DNA of 7,104 bases from Candidatus Scatomorpha stercoravium (GCA_018716005.1 DVKN01000134.1:1-7104), one strand, 5' to 3'; positions 1 to 6,577 are shown, numbered from the stretch's first letter. Notes: generated by a model from the sequence alone, not told the origin. Numbers and translations: made by a program.

Positions 1-432
1 CACTCCGTGAGCGCGATGAGCGACTCCAGCAAGTCCGCGAGCGAAGAGGGCGACGGCCTCGCCCAGTGCGACACCACCGCCGGCGCTTACACGATAGCGG
101 CTGACGGCACGATAACCGACATCGAGCTCGACTGCGTGCAGACGAAGATCAACATCAATACCGCGGGCGAGATAACGAACGATCAGGAGGCCACTGCGGT
201 CACCACGAAGACCGATCTCGAGGACGACTATAACATGCGCGGCGCTTCCCCGATAGGCAAGGAGTGGTTCGAGCAGACGAACTTCTTCGAGGAGTACTGC
301 ATCGGCAAGACCGTCGCCGAGGTTGCGGCCACTGAGGTGAACCCGGACAACGGCCACGTCGCCGAGAGCGAGGTCGACCTCGTCGCCGGCTGCACCATGA
401 ACATCAACGACTTCGTCGCCGTGCTGAACAAG
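1..432 (+). repeat. Direct repeat copy 1 (domain A1)
   Basis: This block matches 967-1398 at an offset of 966 bases (322 codons). By hand comparison I count about 20 differing bases in 432, changing only 3 of 144 residues (two adjacent ones near residues 64-65 and one Asp/Glu near 116). The first 60 bases are identical. The copy may extend left beyond the window. It is a coding duplication, not a mobile element. Confidence 0.93.
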
Positions 433-1407
433 TCCGCCGCCCCCGCCCTTGAAATCCCCGAGGGCGAGCTGGCCATGGGCTTCAACATGATAGCCAACCT
501 GGCCTTCGGCCACAGCGGCTCCAGCAACGCTACGGCTGATGCGAACGGCCTCGCCCAGGCGAACGTGGACATCTACGCCGTGACCCTCAACAGCGAGGGC
601 GTGATTGTCGACTGCAAGATCGACGCGATTCAGTGCAAGGTTAACTTCGACGCCGCCGGCCAGCTCGTGACCGAGGTCGGCACCGAATACCTGAGCAAGA
701 TGGAGCTCAAGGACGACTACGCGATGCGCTCCGCGAGCGGCATTGCGAAGGAGTGGTTCGAGCAGGTCGAGGCCCTCGAGGCCTACTGCATCGGCAAGAC
801 CCCGGCTGAGGTTGCCGGTATAGCCCTCGACGACGCGGGCAAGGCGACCGACGCCGACCTCATTGCCGGCATCACGATGCCCCTCGGCGACTTCATCGCC
901 GGCGTCGTTGGCGCCTGCGACAAGGCCCGCGTGAACGGCGCGAAGGAAGGCGACACGCTGTACCTGCACTCCGTGAGCGCGATGAGCGACTCCAGCAAGT
1001 CCGCGAGCGAAGAGGGCGACGGCCTCGCCCAGTGCGACACCACCGCCGGCGCTTACACCATAGCGGCTGACGGCACCATCACCGACATCGAGCTCGACTG
1101 CGTGCAGACCAAGATAAACATCAACACCGCGGGCGAGATAACGAACGACCAGGAGAACGTGGCGGTCACCACGAAGACCGACCTCGAGGACGACTACAAC
1201 ATGCGCGGCGCTTCTCCGATAGGCAAGGAGTGGTTCGAGCAGACGAACTTCTTCGAGGAGTACTGCATCGGCAAGACCGTCGCCGAGGTTGCTGCCACTG
1301 AGGTCAACCCGGAGAACGGCCACGTCGCCGAGAGCGAAGTCGACCTCGTCGCCGGCTGCACCATGAACATCAACGACTTCGTCGCCGTGCTGAATAAGGC
1401 TGCGTAA
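1..1407 (+). CDS. Repeated FMN-binding-like domain protein, 5' end missing (partial)
   Basis: The reading frame is open from base 1, and its first codons match an internal stretch of the same protein, so the true start lies left of the window; the GTG at 7 is not the start. The visible 468 residues hold three related domains: A1 (about 1-144, N-terminally cut), B (about 150-305) and A2 (about 318-468). Each has GLAQ near its start, then K-x-x-L-x-DDY-x-MR-x-AS-x-I-x-KEWFEQ, YCIGKT-x-AEVA, and near the end D-L-[VI]-A-G-[CI]-T-M (D126-T132, D286-T292, D448-T454). That last motif resembles the Dxx(S/T)GAT flavin-attachment motif of NqrC/RnfG-type FMN-binding domains, with the Asp and Thr kept but the Ala before Thr replaced. 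apbE starts 3 bp downstream. I infer an extracytoplasmic flavoprotein or flavin-like scaffold serving the Rnf genes; actual FMN loading is uncertain. Signal peptide and anchor are not visible, and there is no C-terminal sorting signal. Confidence 0.7.
   Translation, partial: HSVSAMSDSSKSASEEGDGLAQCDTTAGAYTIAADGTITDIELDCVQTKININTAGEITNDQEATAVTTKTDLEDDYNMRGASPIGKEWFEQTNFFEEYCIGKTVAEVAATEVNPDNGHVAESEVDLVAGCTMNINDFVAVLNKSAAPALEIPEGELAMGFNMIANLAFGHSGSSNATADANGLAQANVDIYAVTLNSEGVIVDCKIDAIQCKVNFDAAGQLVTEVGTEYLSKMELKDDYAMRSASGIAKEWFEQVEALEAYCIGKTPAEVAGIALDDAGKATDADLIAGITMPLGDFIAGVVGACDKARVNGAKEGDTLYLHSVSAMSDSSKSASEEGDGLAQCDTTAGAYTIAADGTITDIELDCVQTKININTAGEITNDQENVAVTTKTDLEDDYNMRGASPIGKEWFEQTNFFEEYCIGKTVAEVAATEVNPENGHVAESEVDLVAGCTMNINDFVAVLNKAA
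967..1398 (+). repeat. Direct repeat copy 2 (domain A2)
   Basis: This is the second copy of the block at 1-432 and encodes the C-terminal domain of the same protein. Differences from copy 1 are mostly third-position changes, so the duplication is recent or kept similar by gene conversion while protein sequence is under constraint. Immediately after it the two copies diverge: copy 1 leads into domain B, copy 2 into the stop codon. Confidence 0.93.
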
Positions 1408-1410
1408 GCC

Positions 1411-2490
1411 ATGTCCCACAGACGCGGGTCCCTCAAGCGGGCGGCGGCGCTGCTCATAGCCGCGCTGCTGCTCGCCCTGACCGGCTGCTCCGTCCCCGAG
1501 GACGGGACGGAGCCGTCGGACGGCGCCGAGCTCACACGCTATCAGGCCAGCTTCCTCGAGCTGTTCGACACAGTTACGACCGTCTTGGGCTATTCCTCCA
1601 GCGAGGAGGAGTTTGAGGCCGAGGTCCAGACGTTCAAGGACGAGCTCCGGACATATCACGAGCTCTACGACATCTACAACGACTACGAGGGCGTCAACAA
1701 CATCAAGACGATCAACGACAACGCCGGGGGAGATCCCGTCGAGGTCGACCAGAAAATCATAGACCTGCTCCTGTTCTGCCGCGACATGTATGAGAAGACC
1801 GGCGGGAAGACCAACGTCATGCTCGGCAGCGTCCTCTCCGTCTGGCACGACGCGCGCGAGTACGGCATCGACAACCCCGAGGAGGCCTATCTCCCCGACA
1901 TGGCGGAGCTCGAGAGCGCCATGGAGCACACGGGCTTCGACAGGCTCGTCATAGACGACGAGGCGAACACCGTGCAGATAACCGACAGCGAGGCGAGCCT
2001 CGACGTCGGGGCCGTGGCCAAGGGCTACGCCGTGCAGAGGGTCTGCGAGACCCTGCCGGAGGGCCTGCTCGTGAGCGTGGGCGGGAACGTCTGCGCCACC
2101 GGCCCGAAGCCTTCCGACGGCTCGGCCTGGGTCATAGGCGTGCAGGATCCCGACGGGACGGCCAGCGAATACCTGCTGAGGGTGAACATATCCGAGGGCA
2201 GCCTGGTTTCCAGCGGCGATTATCAGCGCTATTATACGGTCGACGGCGTGCGCTACTGCCACATCATCGACCCCGCGACGCTGACTCCGCCCACGCTCTG
2301 GCGGGCAGTGAGCGTCATTTACTCCGATTCCGGCGCCGCCGACGCGCTCTCCACGGCGCTCTTCTGCATGGACCGCGAGTCCGGCACGGAGCTGCTCGCG
2401 GAGTTCCCCGGCGCGGAGGCGCTCTGGATCGCCCCCGACGGCGAGCTCATAATGAGCGAGGGTTTCGGGGAGTATCTATACGAAGAATAG
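1411..2490 (+). CDS. apbE: ApbE-family FMN transferase, lipoprotein
   Basis: This enzyme moves FMN from FAD onto a threonine of target flavoproteins outside the cytoplasmic membrane, using Mg2+. The 359-residue product has a lipoprotein signal: basic residues 4-10, a hydrophobic run 11-23 and a lipobox LTGC with Cys26, so it should be tethered to the outer face of the membrane. Family motifs are present: D198-V-G-A-V-A-K-G-Y206, GGNV around 224, SGDY at 268-271, HIIDPxT at 284-290, and the metal-binding-type D311-A-L-S-T315. Length is normal for the family. The ATG sits 3 bp after the stop of the repeat protein with only a weak AAGG upstream, suggesting translational coupling. The obvious substrates are the flavin-attachment motifs in RnfD and the RnfG-like protein, and possibly the repeat protein. 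Confidence 0.95.
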   Translation: MSHRRGSLKRAAALLIAALLLALTGCSVPEDGTEPSDGAELTRYQASFLELFDTVTTVLGYSSSEEEFEAEVQTFKDELRTYHELYDIYNDYEGVNNIKTINDNAGGDPVEVDQKIIDLLLFCRDMYEKTGGKTNVMLGSVLSVWHDAREYGIDNPEEAYLPDMAELESAMEHTGFDRLVIDDEANTVQITDSEASLDVGAVAKGYAVQRVCETLPEGLLVSVGGNVCATGPKPSDGSAWVIGVQDPDGTASEYLLRVNISEGSLVSSGDYQRYYTVDGVRYCHIIDPATLTPPTLWRAVSVIYSDSGAADALSTALFCMDRESGTELLAEFPGAEALWIAPDGELIMSEGFGEYLYEE

Positions 2491-2544
2491 AGCGAGCCAA
2501 TCGGCTTTCTCCGTTTCCGCTTTAGTATTTAGAGAGGTGAGAAT
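2491..2544 (+). promoter_or_regulatory. apbE-rnfC spacer with ribosome binding site
   Basis: This 54-bp gap is the longest inside the operon. It contains a clear Shine-Dalgarno, GAGGTGA at 2534-2540, four bases before the rnfC ATG. A short AGCC/GGCT inverted repeat at 2494-2505 is followed by a pyrimidine-rich stretch but is too weak to call a terminator. I see no convincing promoter hexamers. Confidence 0.6.
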
Positions 2545-3834
2545 ATGAAACAGCTGTTTGGCGGCGGCATCCACCCGGACGGGCATAAGGAGATGTCGCG
2601 CGGCGGCGCGCCGGTGCCTGTTCCGGCCCCGGAGACGGTCTGTATCCCCCTCCGCCAGCACATCGGCTCCGCCTGCGAGCCGCTGGTCAAGGTGGGCGAC
2701 GCCGTTCTCATGGGCCAGAAGATAGGCGACGGCGACGCGCGTTCCTCGCCCGTACATGCCACCGTCTCCGGCACCGTCACCGCCATTGAGGAGCGCGAGA
2801 TCCCCGGCGGCGAGCGCGTGAAGTGCGTTATCATAAAGAACGACGGCAAGGATACCCCCGCGCCCATGGCCGGGCATCCCGACTGGCAGTCCCTCAGCGC
2901 GAAGGAGGTTGCCGAGCTTGTCCGCGAGTGCGGCATCGTCGGCATGGGCGGCGCGGCCTTCCCGACCAACTCCAAGATAGCCTCCACCGCCGGCAAGACC
3001 GCCGACGTGCTTATCAACGCCTGCGAGTGCGAGCCCTATATCACGAGCGACGACACCGAGATGTGCTGCTTTACCGAGGACGTCATCGGCGGCGCGCGCA
3101 TGCTCTGCAAGCTGCTGGGCGCCAAGAGCAGCATCATAGCCATCGAGGACAACAAGCCCGAGGCCATCGAGGCCCTGCGCGCCGCCCTCACCGAGGACGA
3201 CTGCGTCGAGGTCCGCGTCCTGCCCACGCGCTATCCCCAGGGCGCGAAGAAGCAGCTCATCCTCGCCGTCACCGGCAAGGAGGTCGCCCCCGGCGCGCGC
3301 AGCGGCGCCCTCTTCAACGTCACCACCACCGCGAACGTCTACCGCGCGGTGACCAAGGGCCAGCCCCTGCTCGAGAAGATAGTCACCGTCACCGGCGACG
3401 GCGTCAACGAGCCCAAGAATATGCTCGTCCGCATCGGCACCTCCTTCGCCGACGTCATAAAGGCGGCCGGCGGCATCAGGGAGGAGACGAAGCAGGTCAT
3501 CGCGGGCGGCCCCATGATGGGCAAGGGCGTCGACACGCTGGACGTGCCCGTCGTCAAGGGCACGAACGCCATACTCTGCCTCACGGCCGAGTGCGACGCG
3601 GCGGCCGACCCCGTCTGCATCCGCTGCGGCAAGTGCGTGGACGTCTGCCCCATGTACCTCCAGCCGCTCTACCTCTACCGCTACGCCCTGGCCGGCGACA
3701 AGGCCATGCTCGACGAGTACTACCTCAACGACTGCATGGAATGCGGCTGCTGCTCCTTCGTCTGCCCCGGCAAGCTCCCGCTTACGGCGACCTTCGTGGA
3801 AGCCAAGCATATGCTTAAGAAGGGAGGAAAATGA
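2545..3834 (+). CDS. rnfC: RnfC, NAD(H)/FMN-binding iron-sulfur subunit of an Rnf-type complex
   Basis: RnfC is the peripheral cytoplasmic subunit that exchanges electrons with NAD(H) through FMN and two [4Fe-4S] clusters. The 429-residue product starts with the typical F-GGGIHPDGHKEMS segment and a barrel-sandwich-like N-terminal domain (about 30-85). It has the NuoF-like nucleotide/FMN region with GMGGAAFP at 133-140 and NACECEPY at 158-165. A C-terminal ferredoxin-like domain has two complete cluster motifs: C358-x2-C361-x2-C364-x3-C368-P and C397-x2-C400-x2-C403-x3-C407-P. Length matches clostridial RnfC. The start is fixed by GAGGTGA at 2534-2540. Its stop overlaps the rnfD start (ATGA). 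No key residue is missing, so the catalytic entry point looks functional even though RnfB, its usual cytoplasmic ferredoxin-side partner, is not encoded nearby. Confidence 0.96.
   Translation: MKQLFGGGIHPDGHKEMSRGGAPVPVPAPETVCIPLRQHIGSACEPLVKVGDAVLMGQKIGDGDARSSPVHATVSGTVTAIEEREIPGGERVKCVIIKNDGKDTPAPMAGHPDWQSLSAKEVAELVRECGIVGMGGAAFPTNSKIASTAGKTADVLINACECEPYITSDDTEMCCFTEDVIGGARMLCKLLGAKSSIIAIEDNKPEAIEALRAALTEDDCVEVRVLPTRYPQGAKKQLILAVTGKEVAPGARSGALFNVTTTANVYRAVTKGQPLLEKIVTVTGDGVNEPKNMLVRIGTSFADVIKAAGGIREETKQVIAGGPMMGKGVDTLDVPVVKGTNAILCLTAECDAAADPVCIRCGKCVDVCPMYLQPLYLYRYALAGDKAMLDEYYLNDCMECGCCSFVCPGKLPLTATFVEAKHMLKKGGK
3821..3827 (+). promoter_or_regulatory. rnfD ribosome binding site
   Basis: AGGGAGG lies within the end of rnfC, three bases before the rnfD ATG at 3831. 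The spacing is short, but the ATGA overlap allows coupled re-initiation. It supports this start. Confidence 0.7.
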
Positions 3835-4811
3835 GCGTGAACTTCACAGTTACCGCGGCTCCCCATATAAGGAATAACGAGACTACGCGCAAAATAATGG
3901 CCGACGTCCTGATTGCGCTGGTCCCGGCCCTTATAGCGGCCATCATCCTCTTCGGCCTGCGCTCGCTCGTGCTCGTGGTCATATCCGCGGCGGCCTGCGT
4001 GGTCTTTGAGGCGCTCTTCTGCCTCGTCACCGGGCGCAAGCCGGCCGTCGGCGACCTCAGCGCCGTCGTCACCGGCGTCCTGCTCGCCATGTGCGTGCCG
4101 GACAGCTGCCCCTACTGGGCGCTCATCGCCGGCGACGCCTTCGCCATCATCGTGGTGAAGGGCCTTGTCGGCGGCCTCGGCCAGAACGTCTTCAACCCCG
4201 CCCTCGGCGGCAGGGCCTTCATGATGCTCTTCTGGCCCGCCACCATCACCCGCGCCGGGGCCACCGAGGCCATCGACGCCTTCGCCTTCGGGAACGTCGA
4301 CTTCGTCGCCTCCGCTACCCCGATGCAGACTATGAACCTCGGCAACCTGCCCGACGTGAGCCTCGTGGATATGCTCCTCGGCAAGCACGGCGGCACGATT
4401 GGCGAGGTGTGTATCCTCGCGCTGCTTATCGGCTTCGCCTGGCTGCTCTACCGCAGGGTCATCAGCTGGCGCATCCCCGTGGCCTACATGGGCACCCTCG
4501 CCGTGCTGAGCCTCATCTTCTGCGAGGGCGACAACGCCCTGCTCTGGATGGCCTACTCCGTCCTCGGCGGCGGCGCGATGCTCGGCGCGATATTCATGGC
4601 CACCGACTACGCCACCAGCCCGGCCCTGCCCAAGGCCCAGATAGTCTACGGCATCGGCTGCGGCGCGCTGACCGTCCTCTTCCGCACCTTCGGCAACTTC
4701 CCGGAGGGCGTGACCTACGCGATACTGCTCATGAACGCCTGCGCCTGGGCGCTTGACAAGGCTCTGCCTGTGAGGCGCTTCGGCGTCATGAAAGGAGGCG
4801 CCGGGAAATGA
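3831..4811 (+). CDS. rnfD: RnfD, membrane flavoprotein subunit of an Rnf-type complex
   Basis: RnfD (NqrB-related) is an integral membrane subunit that carries covalent FMN and passes electrons across the membrane. The 326-residue product opens with the family-typical APHIR segment near 10-14, then many hydrophobic segments (about 22-42, 45-66, 74-90, 96-113, 121-137, 188-205, 210-226, 230-250, 285-305). The conserved GLGQNVFNPA motif is at 115-124. The flavin-attachment motif is D157-F-V-A-S-A-T163-P, fitting Dxx(S/T)GAT loosely, with Thr163 the expected acceptor and Ala160/Ser161 in place of the more usual Ser-Gly. The gene overlaps rnfC and the rnfG-like gene by four bases at each end, implying coupled translation and stoichiometric assembly. 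ApbE from the same operon is the likely flavin donor enzyme. Confidence 0.95.
   Translation: MSVNFTVTAAPHIRNNETTRKIMADVLIALVPALIAAIILFGLRSLVLVVISAAACVVFEALFCLVTGRKPAVGDLSAVVTGVLLAMCVPDSCPYWALIAGDAFAIIVVKGLVGGLGQNVFNPALGGRAFMMLFWPATITRAGATEAIDAFAFGNVDFVASATPMQTMNLGNLPDVSLVDMLLGKHGGTIGEVCILALLIGFAWLLYRRVISWRIPVAYMGTLAVLSLIFCEGDNALLWMAYSVLGGGAMLGAIFMATDYATSPALPKAQIVYGIGCGALTVLFRTFGNFPEGVTYAILLMNACAWALDKALPVRRFGVMKGGAGK
4791..4798 (+). promoter_or_regulatory. rnfG ribosome binding site
   Basis: AAAGGAGG is a near-perfect Shine-Dalgarno nine bases before the ATG at 4808. It lies inside the 3' end of rnfD and supports the ATGA-overlap start. Confidence 0.8.
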
Positions 4812-5566
4812 ACGCTAAGAAACTTCTCATCCCCGTCGCTGTGATTCTGGCCGCGGCAGTCGTCCTCTTCGCCGCCAGCGCCGGCCTCGCCGGCACCGCC
4901 GACGCCAAGAAGGCCGAGACCATAGACCAGATGATGGCCTATATGCTCCCCGGCGGCGGCAGCTACGAGTACGTCCCCAACGAGGAGGGCGGCAATATCC
5001 TCGGCGCTTACGTCGGGGAGCAGGGCAGCGTCGTTGAGAGCGTCGTCGGCGGCTTCATGTCCGACATCCACCTGCTCGTCGGCGTGCAGAACGACGGCCT
5101 CGTCACCAGCGTCAGCATCCTCGAGAACAACAACACCTACGGCCTCGGCATGAAAGCCTCCAGCGACTGGGACTTCCTCGTCCAGCTCGTCAACAGCAAG
5201 GGCGACCTCGCCGTGGGCGACAACGTCGACGCCATTACCGGCGCGACCATTACCACGAACGCCGTCGTCAACGCCGTGAACGCCGCGCAGAAGTACGCCG
5301 CTCCCGCCGAGGAGCCCTCCGCGGGCGGCCTCACCGGCACGGCTGACGGTTTCGCCGGCCCGATAACCGTCGAGGTCACGATGGACGGCGACACGATAAC
5401 CGGCGTCACCGTCACGTCCAACAGCGAGAGCGCCCCGGGCACCGCGCTGGAGGACATCCCGGCGGCCATCGTCGCGGCGAACAGCGCCGACGTCGACGTC
5501 GTCGCGGGCGCGACCTACACCAGCAACGGCATCATCAACGCCGTCAAAGACGCCATTGGCGCTTAA
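4808..5566 (+). CDS. rnfG: RnfG-like protein with two FMN-binding domains
   Basis: RnfG (NqrC-related) is anchored by one N-terminal helix and carries an ApbE-attached FMN on its extracytoplasmic domain. Here residues 1-4 are followed by a hydrophobic anchor at about 6-28. A first FMN-binding domain (about 45-170) ends in D141-A-I-T-G-A-T147-I-T. A short Pro/Ala/Ser-rich linker (about 170-178) leads to a second, smaller FMN-binding domain (about 178-252) that ends in D230-V-V-A-G-A-T236-Y-T. Thr147 and Thr236 are the expected flavin acceptors, so this one polypeptide could hold two FMNs, whereas standard RnfG holds one. The total of 252 residues is only slightly above usual, because the second domain is the compact type. 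It follows rnfD with a four-base overlap. The name is by position and first-domain similarity; it could also be described as a di-flavin FMN-binding protein. Confidence 0.88.
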   Translation: MNAKKLLIPVAVILAAAVVLFAASAGLAGTADAKKAETIDQMMAYMLPGGGSYEYVPNEEGGNILGAYVGEQGSVVESVVGGFMSDIHLLVGVQNDGLVTSVSILENNNTYGLGMKASSDWDFLVQLVNSKGDLAVGDNVDAITGATITTNAVVNAVNAAQKYAAPAEEPSAGGLTGTADGFAGPITVEVTMDGDTITGVTVTSNSESAPGTALEDIPAAIVAANSADVDVVAGATYTSNGIINAVKDAIGA

Positions 5567-5573
5567 GGGAGGG
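5567..5573 (+). promoter_or_regulatory. Ribosome binding site of the 154-residue membrane protein
   Basis: GGGAGGG directly follows the rnfG stop codon and stands seven bases before the ATG at 5581. It supports that this small ORF is a translated member of the operon. Confidence 0.75.
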
Positions 5574-5580
5574 CTGAACG

Positions 5581-6045
5581 ATGAAAGCTGGTAATTTCAA
5601 GCTCAATACCGTCCTCGCGGCCGTCACGGGTATCTCCTGCCTCGCCATCGTGCTCGCGCGCACCTTCGCGCCGTACATGGTGACCATCCCCCTGGTCAGC
5701 ATACCCAACATCGCCGCCGTCTCCGTCGCGGCCGCCGTGGCGGACTGCTACCTCGACTGGAAAAAGCCCGTCCCGGCCCGCTGCTGGGTGCTCACCGCCC
5801 TGCTCGCCGCGCTCACCTTCTGGCTCATGCCCTGGGCCGCCGGCCTCGTTGACGCCGGCGAGGCGCTGCGCGTCGGCGTGATTGGCGGGCTGGTCTTCAC
5901 GGCCGTCGCCTTCATGTTCACCGGCATCCGACAGAAGATTTTCTCCGGCCCCGCCGGAAAGGGCTGGCTCGCCTTCGTATCCCCCATTGCCAGCGGCTTC
6001 GTGCTCTTCATGGCCTTCCAGGCCTTCGCGGCCGTCCTGCTGTAA
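5581..6045 (+). CDS. Five-helix membrane protein of unknown function in the Rnf-like operon
   Basis: I do not recognise a named family. The 154-residue product is almost wholly hydrophobic, with likely membrane segments at about 10-28, 33-57, 68-89, 95-115 and 128-153, and short charged loops (DWKK at 59-62, RQK at 117-119). It has three cysteines: Cys20 and Cys56 in or near membrane segments, and Cys68 at the start of the third. It sits where clostridial operons carry rnfE, but RnfA and RnfE are about 190-200 residues with six helices and two conserved cluster-ligating Cys, and neither their N-terminal pattern nor their motifs are visible here. The start has a good Shine-Dalgarno and the gap to rnfG is 14 bp, so it is co-expressed. 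A structural or electron-handling partner of RnfD/RnfG is a reasonable inference, unproven. Confidence 0.8.
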   Translation: MKAGNFKLNTVLAAVTGISCLAIVLARTFAPYMVTIPLVSIPNIAAVSVAAAVADCYLDWKKPVPARCWVLTALLAALTFWLMPWAAGLVDAGEALRVGVIGGLVFTAVAFMFTGIRQKIFSGPAGKGWLAFVSPIASGFVLFMAFQAFAAVLL

Positions 6046-6063
6046 GGCGGAAATCAAAAACGT

Positions 6064-6092
6064 ATCCCCCGGTCGCCCGACCGGGGGATTTT
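6064..6092 (+). terminator. Rho-independent terminator of the Rnf-like operon
   Basis: An 11-bp perfect stem (6064-6074 with 6079-6089, core CCCCCGGTC/GACCGGGGG) with a four-base loop GCCC is followed by TTTT at 6089-6092. It begins 18 bp after the last stop codon. An A run at 6056-6060 on the other side could let it also stop transcription from the right. Confidence 0.9.
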
Positions 6093-6310
6093 CGCGTATT
6101 CAGCGCCGCAGCAGCGCGCGCCTCGGCCTCGATTACAGGGAATTGCAAGACCCGAGACAAGGGTTAGATTTAGCCTGCGACTGTGAATTATTAACAATTA
6201 CATATGTGATAAATCGTAATGTTCACCAAATCATAAAAATTTGAAATAACAGGTTGCAGCACTCCTGGTTACATGATATACTGAACTCGATTCATAGTAG
6301 TGTCTAATGT

Positions 6311-6327
6311 TGTTCATGCGTTGAACA
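6311..6327. repeat. Inverted repeat TGTTCA-N5-TGAACA
   Basis: Perfect six-base arms flank a five-base spacer. It lies four bases from a second, longer inverted repeat. Function unknown; an operator-like site is possible, but such short palindromes also arise by chance in AT-rich DNA. Confidence 0.45.
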
Positions 6328-6330
6328 GGG

Positions 6331-6352
6331 TAATTGTGCAAAAACACAATTA
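6331..6352. repeat. Inverted repeat TAATTGTG-N6-CACAATTA
   Basis: Perfect eight-base arms (6331-6338 and 6345-6352) flank the spacer CAAAAA. There is no T run after it, so it is not a typical terminator. The symmetry is of the kind bound by dimeric regulators. Its centre is about 22 bp, roughly two helical turns, from that of the neighbouring inverted repeat. It lies about 235 bp before the next start codon. Confidence 0.5.
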
Positions 6353-6572
6353 ATGACCGAGAAATTATGAATAGAATCCTCGATAGAAAGCGTTGTGATG
6401 CCTTTGAAAGTGCAAAGCTGATATATAGGCATAAGAATTGGTGCAACTGTAAGAGTGACGGGCATATAATGATAATTGGGCAGAAACTTTAACATGATAT
6501 CACTATAGATACGCAAGCGCAATATTTAATTTTTGAGATTGTATTTGCTGCTTTAGGTAACTGAACGGATTT

Positions 6573-6577
6573 AGGAG
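6573..6577 (+). promoter_or_regulatory. Ribosome binding site of the AT-rich exported-protein gene
   Basis: AGGAG stands nine bases before the ATG at 6587. An in-frame TAG at 6578-6580 excludes any longer start, so this site fixes the start codon. Confidence 0.8.

Noticed and set aside
7..9. GTG as start codon of the first gene
   Set aside because: The frame is open to base 1, and the preceding codons (His-Ser) match the residues before the equivalent point in the second copy at 967. The gene therefore continues leftward.
2494..2505. AGCC-AATC-GGCT hairpin after apbE as a terminator or attenuator
   Set aside because: The stem is only four bases and the following pyrimidine stretch is interrupted, so it is too weak to claim.
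2476..3810. Long reverse-strand ORF of 444 codons opposite rnfC
   Set aside because: It lies wholly antisense to a clearly conserved rnfC. Its product is low-complexity (Ala/Gly/Asp/Val/Leu-rich) with no recognisable motif, as expected from a GC-rich shadow frame.
2823..3818. Second forward ORF of 331 codons inside rnfC
   Set aside because: The translation is an Arg/His-rich string in another frame of rnfC, typical of a frame shadow with no domain.
3720..4388. Reverse-strand ORF of 222 codons across rnfC/rnfD
   Set aside because: Antisense to two well-supported genes, with low-complexity acidic/Gly-rich sequence and no independent support.
6150..6164. ACCC-N7-GGGT hairpin as a second terminator
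   Set aside because: Only a four-base stem with no proper T run after it.
5882..6244. Forward ORF of 120 codons running from the membrane protein gene through the terminator
   Set aside because: It is out of frame with the supported gene, low-complexity in its first half, and reads through a strong terminator hairpin.
6367..6492. Forward ORF of 41 codons with three Cys in the AT-rich spacer
   Set aside because: It has no good ribosome binding site and no leader-peptide or known small-protein pattern, so it cannot be told from chance.
6231..6522. Two overlapping reverse-strand ORFs of 71 and 72 codons
   Set aside because: They overlap each other in different frames and have no clear ribosome binding sites or recognisable products; AT-rich chance ORFs are the simpler reading.
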